Assembly: GCA_027003085.1 (NCBI GenBank)
Contig: JALWYR010000050.1
Location: 1 to 7,686 of the forward strand
DNA: 7,686 nt
Source: Flavobacteriales bacterium
GTDB lineage: Bacteria > Bacteroidota > Bacteroidia > Flavobacteriales > Flavobacteriaceae
Direction: 5' to 3'
In this document: piece by piece, positions 1 to 5,324 of the stretch
Layout: each line of letters starts with the position of its first letter
How positions within the stretch are numbered: the first letter of the stretch is position 1
The notes under the pieces: model-generated
What the model saw: only the letters and a program-made list of their open reading frames with translations
The model's database searches: none
What the model was told of the DNA's origin: nothing
Made by a program: the position numbers and the translations under genes

Positions 1-484
1 CCGGAAGTTTTTGCAACACCTTGATGGGGTCGGGTTCGGAGAGGATGACCGGAACGGCTTGCAGTTCGGATGCGTTGAGTGATATTTTACTCATTTCGGC
101 CCGGCGTTCCTGATGGGTGGCGCCCTGCGCCCTAATAACTACTTCGGAAAGGGTTTCGCCCGGTTGAAGGTAGAGGTCAAGGCGGGCGGTCCGGGCCGGG
201 ACTTTCGTTTTGAGAATTTCGTAGCCCGTAAACGAAGCCCAAATTTCCACACTGTCGGCTTTGACCGGCAGCGTTAAACTGTAAAAACCGTAGCGGTTGG
301 TCGTGGTGCCCAAGCCGGATGCAGGCGCATAGATTTCGGCATCCAGGAGCCGTTCACGCGTTTGGGCGTCATACACATAGCCCGAAAGCGTTATTTTTTT
401 CGTGCCTTGTTGGGCATTGATTTGAAGCGTGCCGGCCGGTATCAGCAGTAATAGTAGAAATAAACGGGAACGATGTATTTTCAT
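1..484 (-). CDS. TonB-dependent receptor, N-terminal part (cut by window edge)
   Basis: This is the first 161 residues of an outer-membrane TonB-dependent receptor, which would import a substrate too large or too scarce for porins using energy relayed by TonB. Residues 1-24 form a signal peptide (basic MKIHRSR start, leucine-rich core, probable cleavage at INA|QQ). Residues about 32-108 are a carboxypeptidase-like regulatory (CarboxypepD_reg, beta-sandwich) domain, with the typical LSGYVYDAQTRERL strand and the TTNRYGFYSL motif at 61-70. From about 112 (TLSEVVIRA) the plug domain begins, including SEPDPIKVLQKLP, the usual segment before LPGVQ. The barrel lies outside the window. The ATG at 484 starts the signal peptide and has no clear Shine-Dalgarno, as is normal in Bacteroidota. 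It lies 42 bp after the DUF4249 gene and is probably co-transcribed with it. Family assignment is firm; the substrate cannot be inferred. Confidence 0.93.
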   Translation of the reverse strand, partial: MKIHRSRLFLLLLLIPAGTLQINAQQGTKKITLSGYVYDAQTRERLLDAEIYAPASGLGTTTNRYGFYSLTLPVKADSVEIWASFTGYEILKTKVPARTARLDLYLQPGETLSEVVIRAQGATHQERRAEMSKISLNASELQAVPVILSEPDPIKVLQKLP

Positions 485-526
485 TTTTTATTCTTTATGC
501 ATCAACAAATCAAAGTGTTTTCCGGT

Positions 527-1393
527 TTAAGGCGTAATGGTATCGGTTCGTTGGAGCAGTGAACCCACAAAACCGTATCCGCCGTCCACATTGCCGTGCG
601 GATTTTCGTGTTCCATTGTGCCGAACGGGTCGCCGGAATAATAGTCTCCGGTGCTCAAATATTTTAAGTATTCGTAATAGGCCTCATCGCAAATGGCTTG
701 GTAAAATACGAAGCCATTGGTGTCATCGATGTCGGTTGCATCGAAATATAAATTCACATCCATTTCCCGGCCGTCGAATCCGCGGTCGCTAAGGGCCAAA
801 ATGGTATGCCCCCAACCGTATGGTTCGATTATTTGAGTCCCGGGCGGTGTGGGAAAATCACTGCTTTCGGTCAAATTATCATTCCAATAATCCATATTGG
901 GCCGAACTACAAAAAGGTAATAGTTCGTTCCTGCCGGGTCGGCAATGTGAAGCCGTAAATGAAATGCTTTCCGGTCGTTCAGTTGAAGCATTTCCGAACC
1001 GGTGAGTTGCACGGGCAATGAGGCGGGGAATGTGGTGGCTCCGCTCAGTATTTTTCCGCCGGGAAAATGCGCTTCGATGCGATAGGTGGTGCCGGCTTGG
1101 GGGAACGTGTGAAAATAAGAATAATTGTCCTGCCCGGGAGTGGCGGTGTCTACGGGTGTCCCGTTGCGAAATAGCACCACCCGGGCATTGCGCTCCACTT
1201 GTTCTTCGGGGCTATAATCAAAAATACCCGCCGTGTAGCCGGTAAAAACGCGGATGGTATCGCCATTGCGCAATGCGGAAAACAGGACGGGAACGCCGGC
1301 GTCTTCGTCCAGGTGGATGTTGGTAACTTTTTCGATACAACTACCTGATATCAAAGCAATAAAGGATAATAATAGCAAGCGTCGGATGAACAT
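527..1393 (-). CDS. DUF4249 family outer-membrane lipoprotein
   Basis: This is a 288-residue lipoprotein of the DUF4249 family, found in Bacteroidota beside TonB-dependent receptors; its molecular function is not established. The N-terminus MFIRRLLLLSFIALISGSC is a lipoprotein signal peptide with Cys19 as the probable lipidated residue (the -3 residue is Ser, a relaxed lipobox). Family marks are an N-terminal beta-rich region (residues 35-125), SDRGFDG at 202-208, YYEYLKYL at 239-246, and the C-terminal NPHGNVDGGYGFVG at 264-277, which fits the family's closing NPxxxxxNIxGGxGxF pattern. The length is on the short side for the family but both ends look complete. The frame stays open upstream to about 1810, but that part lies in the GC-rich repeat block and is arginine- and proline-rich, so the ATG at 1393 is chosen because it begins the signal peptide. 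TAACTTTA at 1411-1418 (minus strand) resembles a -7 box, without a matching -33. It probably helps the adjacent receptor capture substrate (inference). Confidence 0.9.
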   Translation of the reverse strand: MFIRRLLLLSFIALISGSCIEKVTNIHLDEDAGVPVLFSALRNGDTIRVFTGYTAGIFDYSPEEQVERNARVVLFRNGTPVDTATPGQDNYSYFHTFPQAGTTYRIEAHFPGGKILSGATTFPASLPVQLTGSEMLQLNDRKAFHLRLHIADPAGTNYYLFVVRPNMDYWNDNLTESSDFPTPPGTQIIEPYGWGHTILALSDRGFDGREMDVNLYFDATDIDDTNGFVFYQAICDEAYYEYLKYLSTGDYYSGDPFGTMEHENPHGNVDGGYGFVGSLLQRTDTITP

Positions 1394-1530
1394 GGGTGTT
1401 TGTTTTGGAATAAAGTTAGGTATTTTTTGAATAATCGTTAGGTAAAACGGAAGTGGACTTTCAATTATTGTAAATGCTCCGGAAACCGCCCGGGGGCGTT
1501 TGCCTTCGCAGCTCCACAAGCCTTTGGGGC

Positions 1531-1562
1531 GCCGGCGGCGGAATGAAAATTCCGCTGCCGGC
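1531..1562. repeat. GC-rich inverted repeat (hairpin)
   Basis: Arms 1531-1544 (GCCGGCGGCGGAAT) and 1549-1562 (ATTCCGCTGCCGGC) are complementary except for one position, with a GAAA loop. No T-tract follows on either strand, so it does not look like a classical intrinsic terminator. It belongs to the repeat block. Confidence 0.75.
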
Positions 1563-1650
1563 GGCGCAAAATTTGTTCCGGCAGACCTTTTTATCCAATC
1601 CTGCGGTAAAATACCGCCACGACCGTCGAATTCTGCTTTGTTTTTGCGCC

Positions 1651-1679
1651 GCCGGCCCGCGCTCACGCGCGGCGCCGGC
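1651..1679. repeat. Very GC-rich inverted repeat (hairpin)
   Basis: Arms 1651-1662 and 1667-1679 pair over 12 bp with a one-base bulge at 1673 and a TCAC loop at 1663-1666. The inner stem is CCGCGC/GCGCGG and the outer stem is GCCGGC/GCCGGC. It is followed by more GC-rich sequence rather than a T-tract, so it is recorded as a structured repeat, not a terminator. Confidence 0.7.
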
Positions 1680-1896
1680 GCCCCTTGTCTTGTTCCGCCC
1701 TTCGGGAGCCGTCGGCTTCCACAAGCCAAAGCAAATGCCGCGCCTTGTCTCCCTCCGGTGTTCCGCGAGCCCTGACGGTCTCGCTCCACTTGCTGCGGAG
1801 CCCTTCGCACTTCGCAAGCTCGGTGCTTGGTCTCCTTGCGGGCCTCGGAACCCTCCGGTTTCCTCGGCGAGCGGCGAACCCGCCCTGCGGTTTCGC

Positions 1897-1914
1897 CTTT
1901 GATGTTTGCAGTAG
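1897..1914 (+). repeat. Dispersed motif copy 1 (plus orientation)
   Basis: CTTTGATGTTTGCAGTAG reads on the plus strand. It shares the exact 13-mer ATGTTTGCAGTAG with copy 3 (minus strand, 2332-2344), and 15 of 18 positions with copy 2 (minus strand, 2131-2148). Together with copy 2 it flanks about 250 bp as imperfect terminal inverted repeats. Confidence 0.7.
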
Positions 1915-1967
1915 AAAATTAATCATAAACCCGGACATATCAACCGAGGCCGAATGTATCATTGTAG

Positions 1968-2012
1968 CCGCGCGATTTATCGCGCGGGAAAGCGATTTAT
2001 CGGCGCGGGAAA
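1968..2012. repeat. Palindrome plus tandem 20/21-bp duplication
   Basis: Positions 1968-1987 (CCGCGCGATTTATCGCGCGG) form a perfect 9-bp palindrome around two central T bases. The segment 1972-1991 (GCGATTTATCGCGCGGGAAA) is then repeated immediately at 1992-2012 with a single inserted G. The short hairpin combined with a tandem copy resembles REP-like or miniature-element ends in other bacteria, but no associated transposase is in the window. Confidence 0.75.
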
Positions 2013-2124
2013 AGGCGCCATTTGATCTAGGTTAATGTATATAATGCTGTTGGTGGCAGGAGACACCGGCGGAGCGGGGGAATTGAAAAATCCGGAAATT
2101 TTAAATCGCTGACCGGTAATCGTC

Positions 2125-2148
2125 GGTCTCCTACTGTAAACATTGAAG
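2125..2148 (-). repeat. Dispersed motif copy 2 (minus orientation)
   Basis: On the minus strand this reads CTTCAATGTTTACAGTAG followed by GAGACC. It matches copy 3 at 23 of 24 positions, in the same orientation, 201 bp apart. Confidence 0.8.
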
Positions 2149-2154
2149 CAGCGT

Positions 2155-2322
2155 GTCATTTCGACGAACGCAGTGAGGAGAAATCTCTTCACGAATACTC
2201 CATCCGGGGCGGGATATTAGGTTCCTATTGTCCAATTCGTGAAAAGATTCCTTCCCGACCTTCGGTGCGGGACAGGCTGGCGTTTTGCCTTGCTGACGCC
2301 GGCAAAACTTTGTCGGAATGAT
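2155..2322. repeat. Imperfect long inverted repeat of the GTCATTTCGACGAA type
   Basis: The left arm (2155-2196) begins GTCATTTCGACGAACGCAGT and ends in AATCTCTTCACGAAT. The right arm starts at 2235 with ATTCGTGAAAAGATT, which pairs with 2182-2196 at 14 of 15 positions. It ends near 2311-2322, whose complement ATCATTCCGACA resembles the start of the left arm. The right arm carries an extra internal segment (about 2255-2310), so the element is asymmetric. From general familiarity, sequences of the form GTCATTTCGACGAA...GAGAAATCT recur between genes in Bacteroidota genomes; a genome search would be needed to confirm copies here. Confidence 0.65.
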
Positions 2323-2325
2323 ATT

Positions 2326-2349
2326 GGTCTCCTACTGCAAACATTGAAG
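2326..2349 (-). repeat. Dispersed motif copy 3 (minus orientation)
   Basis: On the minus strand this reads CTTCAATGTTTGCAGTAG followed by GAGACC. It is a direct repeat of copy 2 (one mismatch in 24) and brackets the 2155-2322 inverted repeat together with it. Its left part overlaps the start of the hairpin at 2347. Confidence 0.8.
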
Positions 2350-2369
2350 GCCGGCTTTGCCGGCCTTTT
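2347..2369 (+). repeat. Perfect 9-bp hairpin followed by a short T run
   Basis: AAGGCCGGC (2347-2355), loop TTT, then GCCGGCCTT (2359-2367) and two more T bases. It has the shape of a weak intrinsic terminator on the plus strand, but no transcribed gene precedes it in that direction and the T run is short. It is therefore kept as a structured repeat. Confidence 0.6.
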
Positions 2370-2520
2370 CCGCGCCAGCGGGCGCAGCGGTATCCTTGCG
2401 CGGCAGCCGGCGAATGTTTTTGTGCCGGCGGCGGGGGCTTCGCCGCTCCGACAAGAAGACCACGGCGCCGGCCCTACAAAAACCGCCGGATGGCGGGCAA
2501 GATAAAAGCGGAGCACGCGA

Positions 2521-2591
2521 CCCCGCCAAGTGAACGCGCCGCCGGACAAGCCGGAGGCGAAGTCCGGCGGCTGGCGTGAACTTGTGCGGGG
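2521..2591. repeat. Long imperfect hairpin upstream of the antiporter operon
   Basis: A perfect 10-bp stem, GCCGCCGGAC (2538-2547) with GTCCGGCGGC (2562-2571), encloses a 14-base loop. Pairing continues outward with small bulges: 2521-2537 (CCCCGCCAAGTGAACGC) matches the complement of 2572-2591. The total stem is about 28 bp. No T-tract follows. It marks the right border of the GC-rich block, about 155 bp before the mnhE start. Confidence 0.7.
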
Positions 2592-2721
2592 AGGCGCCCA
2601 AAACATCTTGTGAAATATTAGTTACCAAAAAACCCGTCAAATATCATAAAACCAAAGAATTACCACACGAAAACTTGAACAAAAACTGATAAAACGCAGA
2701 ACATAACCAAGCGGCGGCTTT

Positions 2722-2729
2722 TAGTTTTG
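2722..2729 (+). promoter_or_regulatory. Possible Bacteroidota -7 box for the antiporter operon
   Basis: TAGTTTTG fits the TAnnTTTG consensus of the main Bacteroidota sigma factor exactly. No TTG lies at the expected 19-21 bp upstream, and transcription from here would leave a leader of only about 10 bases before the ATG at 2746. The match may be chance. Confidence 0.25.
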
Positions 2730-2745
2730 AGACAAAAGCATTTCG

Positions 2746-3261
2746 ATGAACACTTCCCGGAAGCCGTCCGTTTCGCGCTACCTTTATACCTTCCTGATTA
2801 TATGGTTGCTGTGGTATGGATTTACCACCAGTTTGCAACCGGCCGAATGGATAACGGGTGCCGTGGTGGCGGCGCTTATTTCGTTTGTAACGGTGCGCTA
2901 CTTCGAATGCTGCGATCCGATACTTTTTGCGCCCAAACACATCGTTTGGTTTGTGGCCTACTTTTTTGTTTTCCTGCTGGCGCTGGTCAAGGCCAATTTC
3001 GATGTGGCCCGCCGGGTGTTGAGTCCGCAATTGCCCATCAATCCGGGTGTGGTAAAGTTCAAAACACGGCTCAAAAACCGCTTTGCCCGTATGGTGCTGG
3101 CCAACAGCATCACGCTCACGCCCGGAACACTGACCGTGGATGTGGTGGACGATACCTACTACATTCATTGGATTGATGTAAAAACCACCGAGCCCGATGC
3201 CGTTTACCGCGAAGTGGCTTGGCCGTTCGAACGCATACTTTTGAAAATCTACGGCGAATGA
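2746..3261 (+). CDS. mnhE: Mrp/Mbh antiporter subunit E (MnhE/MbhA-like)
   Basis: A 171-residue inner-membrane subunit of a multi-subunit cation/proton antiporter module. Three hydrophobic segments occupy about residues 12-30, 35-50 and 65-82, followed by a conserved cytoplasmic domain. Family hallmarks are ANFDVARRVLSP (83-94), LPINPGVV (96-103) and ANSITLTPGTLTVDV (119-133), followed by HWIDV (141-145). The length is normal for the family. This is the first gene of the plus-strand operon. The ATG at 2746 is used because the membrane region begins just after it, although no Shine-Dalgarno is visible. The stop overlaps the start of mnhF by 4 bp (ATGA). In Mrp complexes subunit E is required for assembly and activity (family knowledge); its individual role is not defined. 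Confidence 0.95.
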   Translation: MNTSRKPSVSRYLYTFLIIWLLWYGFTTSLQPAEWITGAVVAALISFVTVRYFECCDPILFAPKHIVWFVAYFFVFLLALVKANFDVARRVLSPQLPINPGVVKFKTRLKNRFARMVLANSITLTPGTLTVDVVDDTYYIHWIDVKTTEPDAVYREVAWPFERILLKIYGE

Positions 3262-3518
3262 CTGCTATCGTAATCAATATTGCTTTGTTTTTTATCGGGC
3301 TGGGCTTGTTCCTGGGCCTGATGCGCTTTGTGAAAGGACCCACCGCCGCCGACCGCGCGGTGGCCACCGACACGCTGTCGGTTATCGGAATTGCCGGATT
3401 GGTATTGCTGGCCTATGTTTTCGGCCGGTATATCTATGTGGACCTGGCCCTGGTGTATGCCGTGCTGGGATTTATCGGAATCATCGTTATCGCCCGGTTT
3501 ATCGAAAGGGCGCTATAA
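3258..3518 (+). CDS. mnhF: Mrp/Mbh antiporter subunit F (MnhF/MbhB-like)
   Basis: An 86-residue integral membrane protein with three predicted helices (about residues 2-22, 36-55, 58-80). The signature KGPTAADRAVATDTL (26-40) carries the conserved acidic residues Asp32 and Asp38; an Asp at this site is important in Mrp antiporters (family knowledge). The start at 3258 overlaps the mnhE stop (ATGA) and gives the family's usual length. An in-frame ATG at 3219 would add 13 residues of mnhE-overlapping, non-homologous sequence and is less likely. Translation is probably coupled to mnhE. A gap of 13 bp separates it from mnhG. Confidence 0.94.
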   Translation: MTAIVINIALFFIGLGLFLGLMRFVKGPTAADRAVATDTLSVIGIAGLVLLAYVFGRYIYVDLALVYAVLGFIGIIVIARFIERAL

Positions 3519-3531
3519 TAAACTTTGTGTT

Positions 3532-3909
3532 ATGAATTGGATTTTCGACATCCTTTACTACGCCGGTCTTTTCCTGATACTTTTGGGCAGCGTGTTTCTG
3601 TTTTTGGGTGCCCTGGGGATTTACCGTATGCCGGATTTGTATAACCGCTTGCAAGCGGGCACCAAAGCCAGCACTTTGGGCGCAATGAGCACCATTTTGG
3701 GCGTGGGCTTGGTGCATCCGCAGTGGTTTGTCAAGTTGTTTATCATCGTGCTGTTCATCGCTTTTTCCAACCCGTTGAGTTCGCACGCCCTGGCCCGGGC
3801 ATCGCACCGCAGCGGTGTAAAACCTTTTTTGAAAGAAGGCGGTGAAGATGCTTATGCCGAGGAAGTGGCGGCGGAAAAAGCACGCGAAACCGAAAAATCG
3901 ACGCTATGA
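3532..3909 (+). CDS. mnhG: Mrp/Mbh antiporter subunit G (MnhG/MbhC-like)
   Basis: A 125-residue membrane subunit with three helices (about residues 6-29, 47-62, 66-80). The family signature at 29-50 is intact: GIYRMPDLYNRL then QAGTKASTLG. The core ends near SSHALARASHR (83-93), the usual end of the helical domain. A charged tail follows (about residues 97-125, rich in Glu, Lys and Ala), longer than in minimal family members and likely cytoplasmic. The ATG at 3532 precedes the first helix directly and is the only sensible start. An upstream in-frame ATG at 3391 lies inside mnhF. Its stop overlaps the next gene's start by 4 bp (ATGA). Confidence 0.94.
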   Translation: MNWIFDILYYAGLFLILLGSVFLFLGALGIYRMPDLYNRLQAGTKASTLGAMSTILGVGLVHPQWFVKLFIIVLFIAFSNPLSSHALARASHRSGVKPFLKEGGEDAYAEEVAAEKARETEKSTL

Positions 3910-4196
3910 TTTTGCTTATACTCTTGGTGGTTTTGGCGGTGGTTTTGTTGGCGGCGGCCGTTTATGCCACCGTCCAGAAGGATTTGCTCTATGCCGTGCT
4001 GGCCACGGGTGTGGTTAGCTTGGCCTTGTCGGTGTTTTTTTACCTGCTGCAAGCACCCGATGTGGCCATTACCGAAGCGGCCATCGGCATTGCATTGACC
4101 ACCATCATCTTTATTATCACCATACGGAATACCACCCGCGACGAGGACAAGTATTCCGAGGATATGATCAACCGTTTTAAAACCGAAAAGGAATGA
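3906..4196 (+). CDS. MbhD-like subunit (DUF4040), equivalent to part of the MrpA C-terminus
   Basis: A 96-residue membrane protein with three helices (about residues 2-22, 28-49, 55-75) and a charged C-terminal tail. The diagnostic motif is KDLLYAVLATGVVSL (25-39) with QAPDVAITEAAIG (49-61), typical of the MbhD/DUF4040 family and of the matching segment near the C-terminus of MrpA. In Bacillus-type mrp operons this segment is fused to the large MrpA protein. Here it is a free-standing gene, as in the Mbh membrane-bound hydrogenase module of Thermococcales. The acidic residues in APDVAITEA are part of the proposed ion path in this family. It overlaps both neighbours by 4 bp. Some annotations call such genes antiporter subunit B, which is misleading since the true MnhB domain is in the next gene. 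Confidence 0.9.
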   Translation: MILLILLVVLAVVLLAAAVYATVQKDLLYAVLATGVVSLALSVFFYLLQAPDVAITEAAIGIALTTIIFIITIRNTTRDEDKYSEDMINRFKTEKE

Positions 4197-4939
4197 TTAA
4201 GCGCAGTTTTGTCGTTTTCCTGCTCTTGGTGTTGGGAGTGGCCGTTTACGAGGCCTTCCGGCAAGCGCCCTTCGGGCAAAACCGTATCGGCAATGTGGAT
4301 CATCCGCAAAGTGTGTCGGCTTTTTACCTGAAACATTCGCCCGAAACTTTACACACGGCCAATAGTGTTACGGCCATTGTGGTTAATTTTCGCGGTTTCG
4401 ACACCCTGGGCGAAGTTACCGTGTTGTTTTTGGCCGCTACGGGATTGGCCAGTATTCTTTACCGCCGCAAGGAAGAAGAGGAAGCCGCCGAAAAGGGCCA
4501 TTTGCCGCAACGCATTCAATTGCCGTCGTCCGTGTTGGTGCGCACGGGGGCCAAAATCCTGTTTCCGCTTATTTTGATGCTGGGTATCTATGTGTTTGTT
4601 CACGGGCATCTGACGCCCGGCGGTGGATTTCAGGGCGGGGCCATTATTGCCACGGGATTTTTGCTGATGTTTATCACCTACAAGCGGTTTAACGTTAATC
4701 ACAATGTGTTGATTTGGTTGGAAAGTTTATCGGGATTGGCTTTTGTGCTGACCGGCGTTTACGGCTTGATTAGCTACGGTTCGTTCTTGCAAAACACGGG
4801 TTGGACGGGCCGTTTGAACGATTTGATAAGCGGTGGATTAATTCCGCTCATTTACATATTTATCGGCATCAAAGTGGGCACCGAGCTCACGAACGTGTTG
4901 GACACTTTGCTTCATACCAAACCGCGACGCAATGAGTAA
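4193..4939 (+). CDS. mnhB: MbhE-MnhB fusion subunit of the antiporter complex
   Basis: A 248-residue membrane protein with two family regions. Residues about 1-92 correspond to MbhE, the last part of MrpA: a first helix (5-20), then SVTAIVVNFRGFDTLGE (58-74) leading into a helix at 75-90. A charged linker (RRKEEEEAAEKGH, 91-103) joins it to residues about 110-240, an MnhB domain with four helices and the signature HGHLTPGGGFQGGAI (137-151). In Bacillus MrpB the MnhB domain stands alone, and in Pyrococcus Mbh the two parts are separate genes (MbhE, MbhF); a fused form is common among bacterial Mbh-type modules. No frameshift is seen at the junction. The start overlaps the preceding gene by 4 bp, and the end overlaps mnhC by 8 bp. 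Confidence 0.92.
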   Translation: MIKRSFVVFLLLVLGVAVYEAFRQAPFGQNRIGNVDHPQSVSAFYLKHSPETLHTANSVTAIVVNFRGFDTLGEVTVLFLAATGLASILYRRKEEEEAAEKGHLPQRIQLPSSVLVRTGAKILFPLILMLGIYVFVHGHLTPGGGFQGGAIIATGFLLMFITYKRFNVNHNVLIWLESLSGLAFVLTGVYGLISYGSFLQNTGWTGRLNDLISGGLIPLIYIFIGIKVGTELTNVLDTLLHTKPRRNE

Positions 4940-5324
4940 TTACCAAGAAATTATTTCGCAATACCGCCCGCTGTTGGAAATTATTGTTTACGGTTCGGCC
5001 GTGGCGCTGATCCTTATCGGGCTTTATGCCGTGTTGGTCAAAAAACACCTTGTCAAACTGGTTATCGGGTTGTCGTTGATCGATTCGGGTGTAAACCTGC
5101 TTTTTGTGGGCGTGGGATATGTTACGAATCATACGGCGCCTATATTTTCGCCCGGCTTTGAAACGGCGGCGGATAAAATGGTGGATCCGGTGCCGCAGGC
5201 GCTGGTATTGACGGCCATTGTTATCGGATTTGCGGTAACGGCTTTGGCACTTTCGTTGGTTATCCGGCTTTACCGGCATCATAAAACGGCCAATGTGGAA
5301 CAATTAAATCGATTGCGATGGTAG
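4932..5324 (+). CDS. mnhC: Mrp/Mbh antiporter subunit C (MnhC/MbhG, NuoK-like)
   Basis: A 130-residue membrane protein related to NuoK of complex I, with three helices (about residues 15-36, 41-63, 88-112). The family signature DPVPQALVLTAIVIGFA (85-101) is complete, as is GLYAVLVKKHLVKLVIGLSL (30-49), which contains the Lys-rich turn between helices 1 and 2. The longer loop between helices 2 and 3 (64-85) is usual for MnhC compared with NuoK. The start at 4932 is inside the end of mnhB (8-bp overlap), and its stop overlaps the next start by 7 bp, so stoichiometric coupled translation is likely. It acts in the inner membrane as part of the ion-translocating core, with the antiporter-like subunits. 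Confidence 0.95.
   Translation: MSNYQEIISQYRPLLEIIVYGSAVALILIGLYAVLVKKHLVKLVIGLSLIDSGVNLLFVGVGYVTNHTAPIFSPGFETAADKMVDPVPQALVLTAIVIGFAVTALALSLVIRLYRHHKTANVEQLNRLRW

Larger units (their letters stand above)
1394..2745. other. Gene-free, repeat-rich spacer between divergent operons
   Basis: This 1.35-kb stretch separates the minus-strand receptor operon from the plus-strand antiporter operon. I find no convincing gene in it. Several frames of 70-140 codons are open on both strands, but their translations are rich in Arg, Pro, Ala and Gly, lack domain motifs, overlap one another and run through inverted repeats. From about 1474 to 2591 the DNA is strongly GC-rich with many GCCGGC-type palindromes, whereas the flanks (1394-1473 and 2592-2745) are AT-rich and probably hold the promoters of the two operons. 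Listed separately are the clearest hairpins and repeats. A minor hairpin at 1603-1617 (GCGGTA-AAA-TACCGC) and another at 2111-2128 (GACCG/CGGTC) are also visible. No tRNA, rRNA or transposase was recognised. Confidence 0.8.

Noticed and set aside
1394..1810. Extended N-terminus of the DUF4249 protein (open frame up to about 1810 on the minus strand)
   Set aside because: The extra 139 residues are arginine- and proline-rich with no motifs, lie in the repeat block, and would bury a clear lipoprotein signal peptide inside the protein.
1474..1962. Overlapping open frames on both strands in the GC-rich block
   Set aside because: Their composition follows the GC bias, several frames are open at once, they run through inverted repeats, and no domain or start signal supports any of them.
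1897..2349. CRISPR array
   Set aside because: Only three motif copies, with mixed orientation and spacers of about 180-210 bp containing their own hairpins; no cas genes nearby.
2347..2369. Intrinsic terminator
   Set aside because: The stem is perfect but the T run is short, and no gene upstream on the plus strand would need it.
2217..2640. Minus- and plus-strand frames of about 90-130 codons
   Set aside because: They span hairpins and motif copies and show no protein-family features; they look like chance frames in stop-poor DNA.
2675..2703. Sigma-70-like promoter (TTGAAC at 2675 with a downstream AT-rich box)
   Set aside because: No acceptable -10 at 16-18 bp, and Bacteroidota use a different consensus.
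3219..3257. Longer mnhF using the ATG at 3219
   Set aside because: The added residues come from the antisense-free overlap with the end of mnhE and lie outside the conserved family start; the ATGA overlap at 3258 fits the operon's pattern.
3391..3531. Longer mnhG using the ATG at 3391
   Set aside because: It would overlap most of the second half of mnhF in another frame and would give a tryptophan- and cysteine-rich extension absent from the family.
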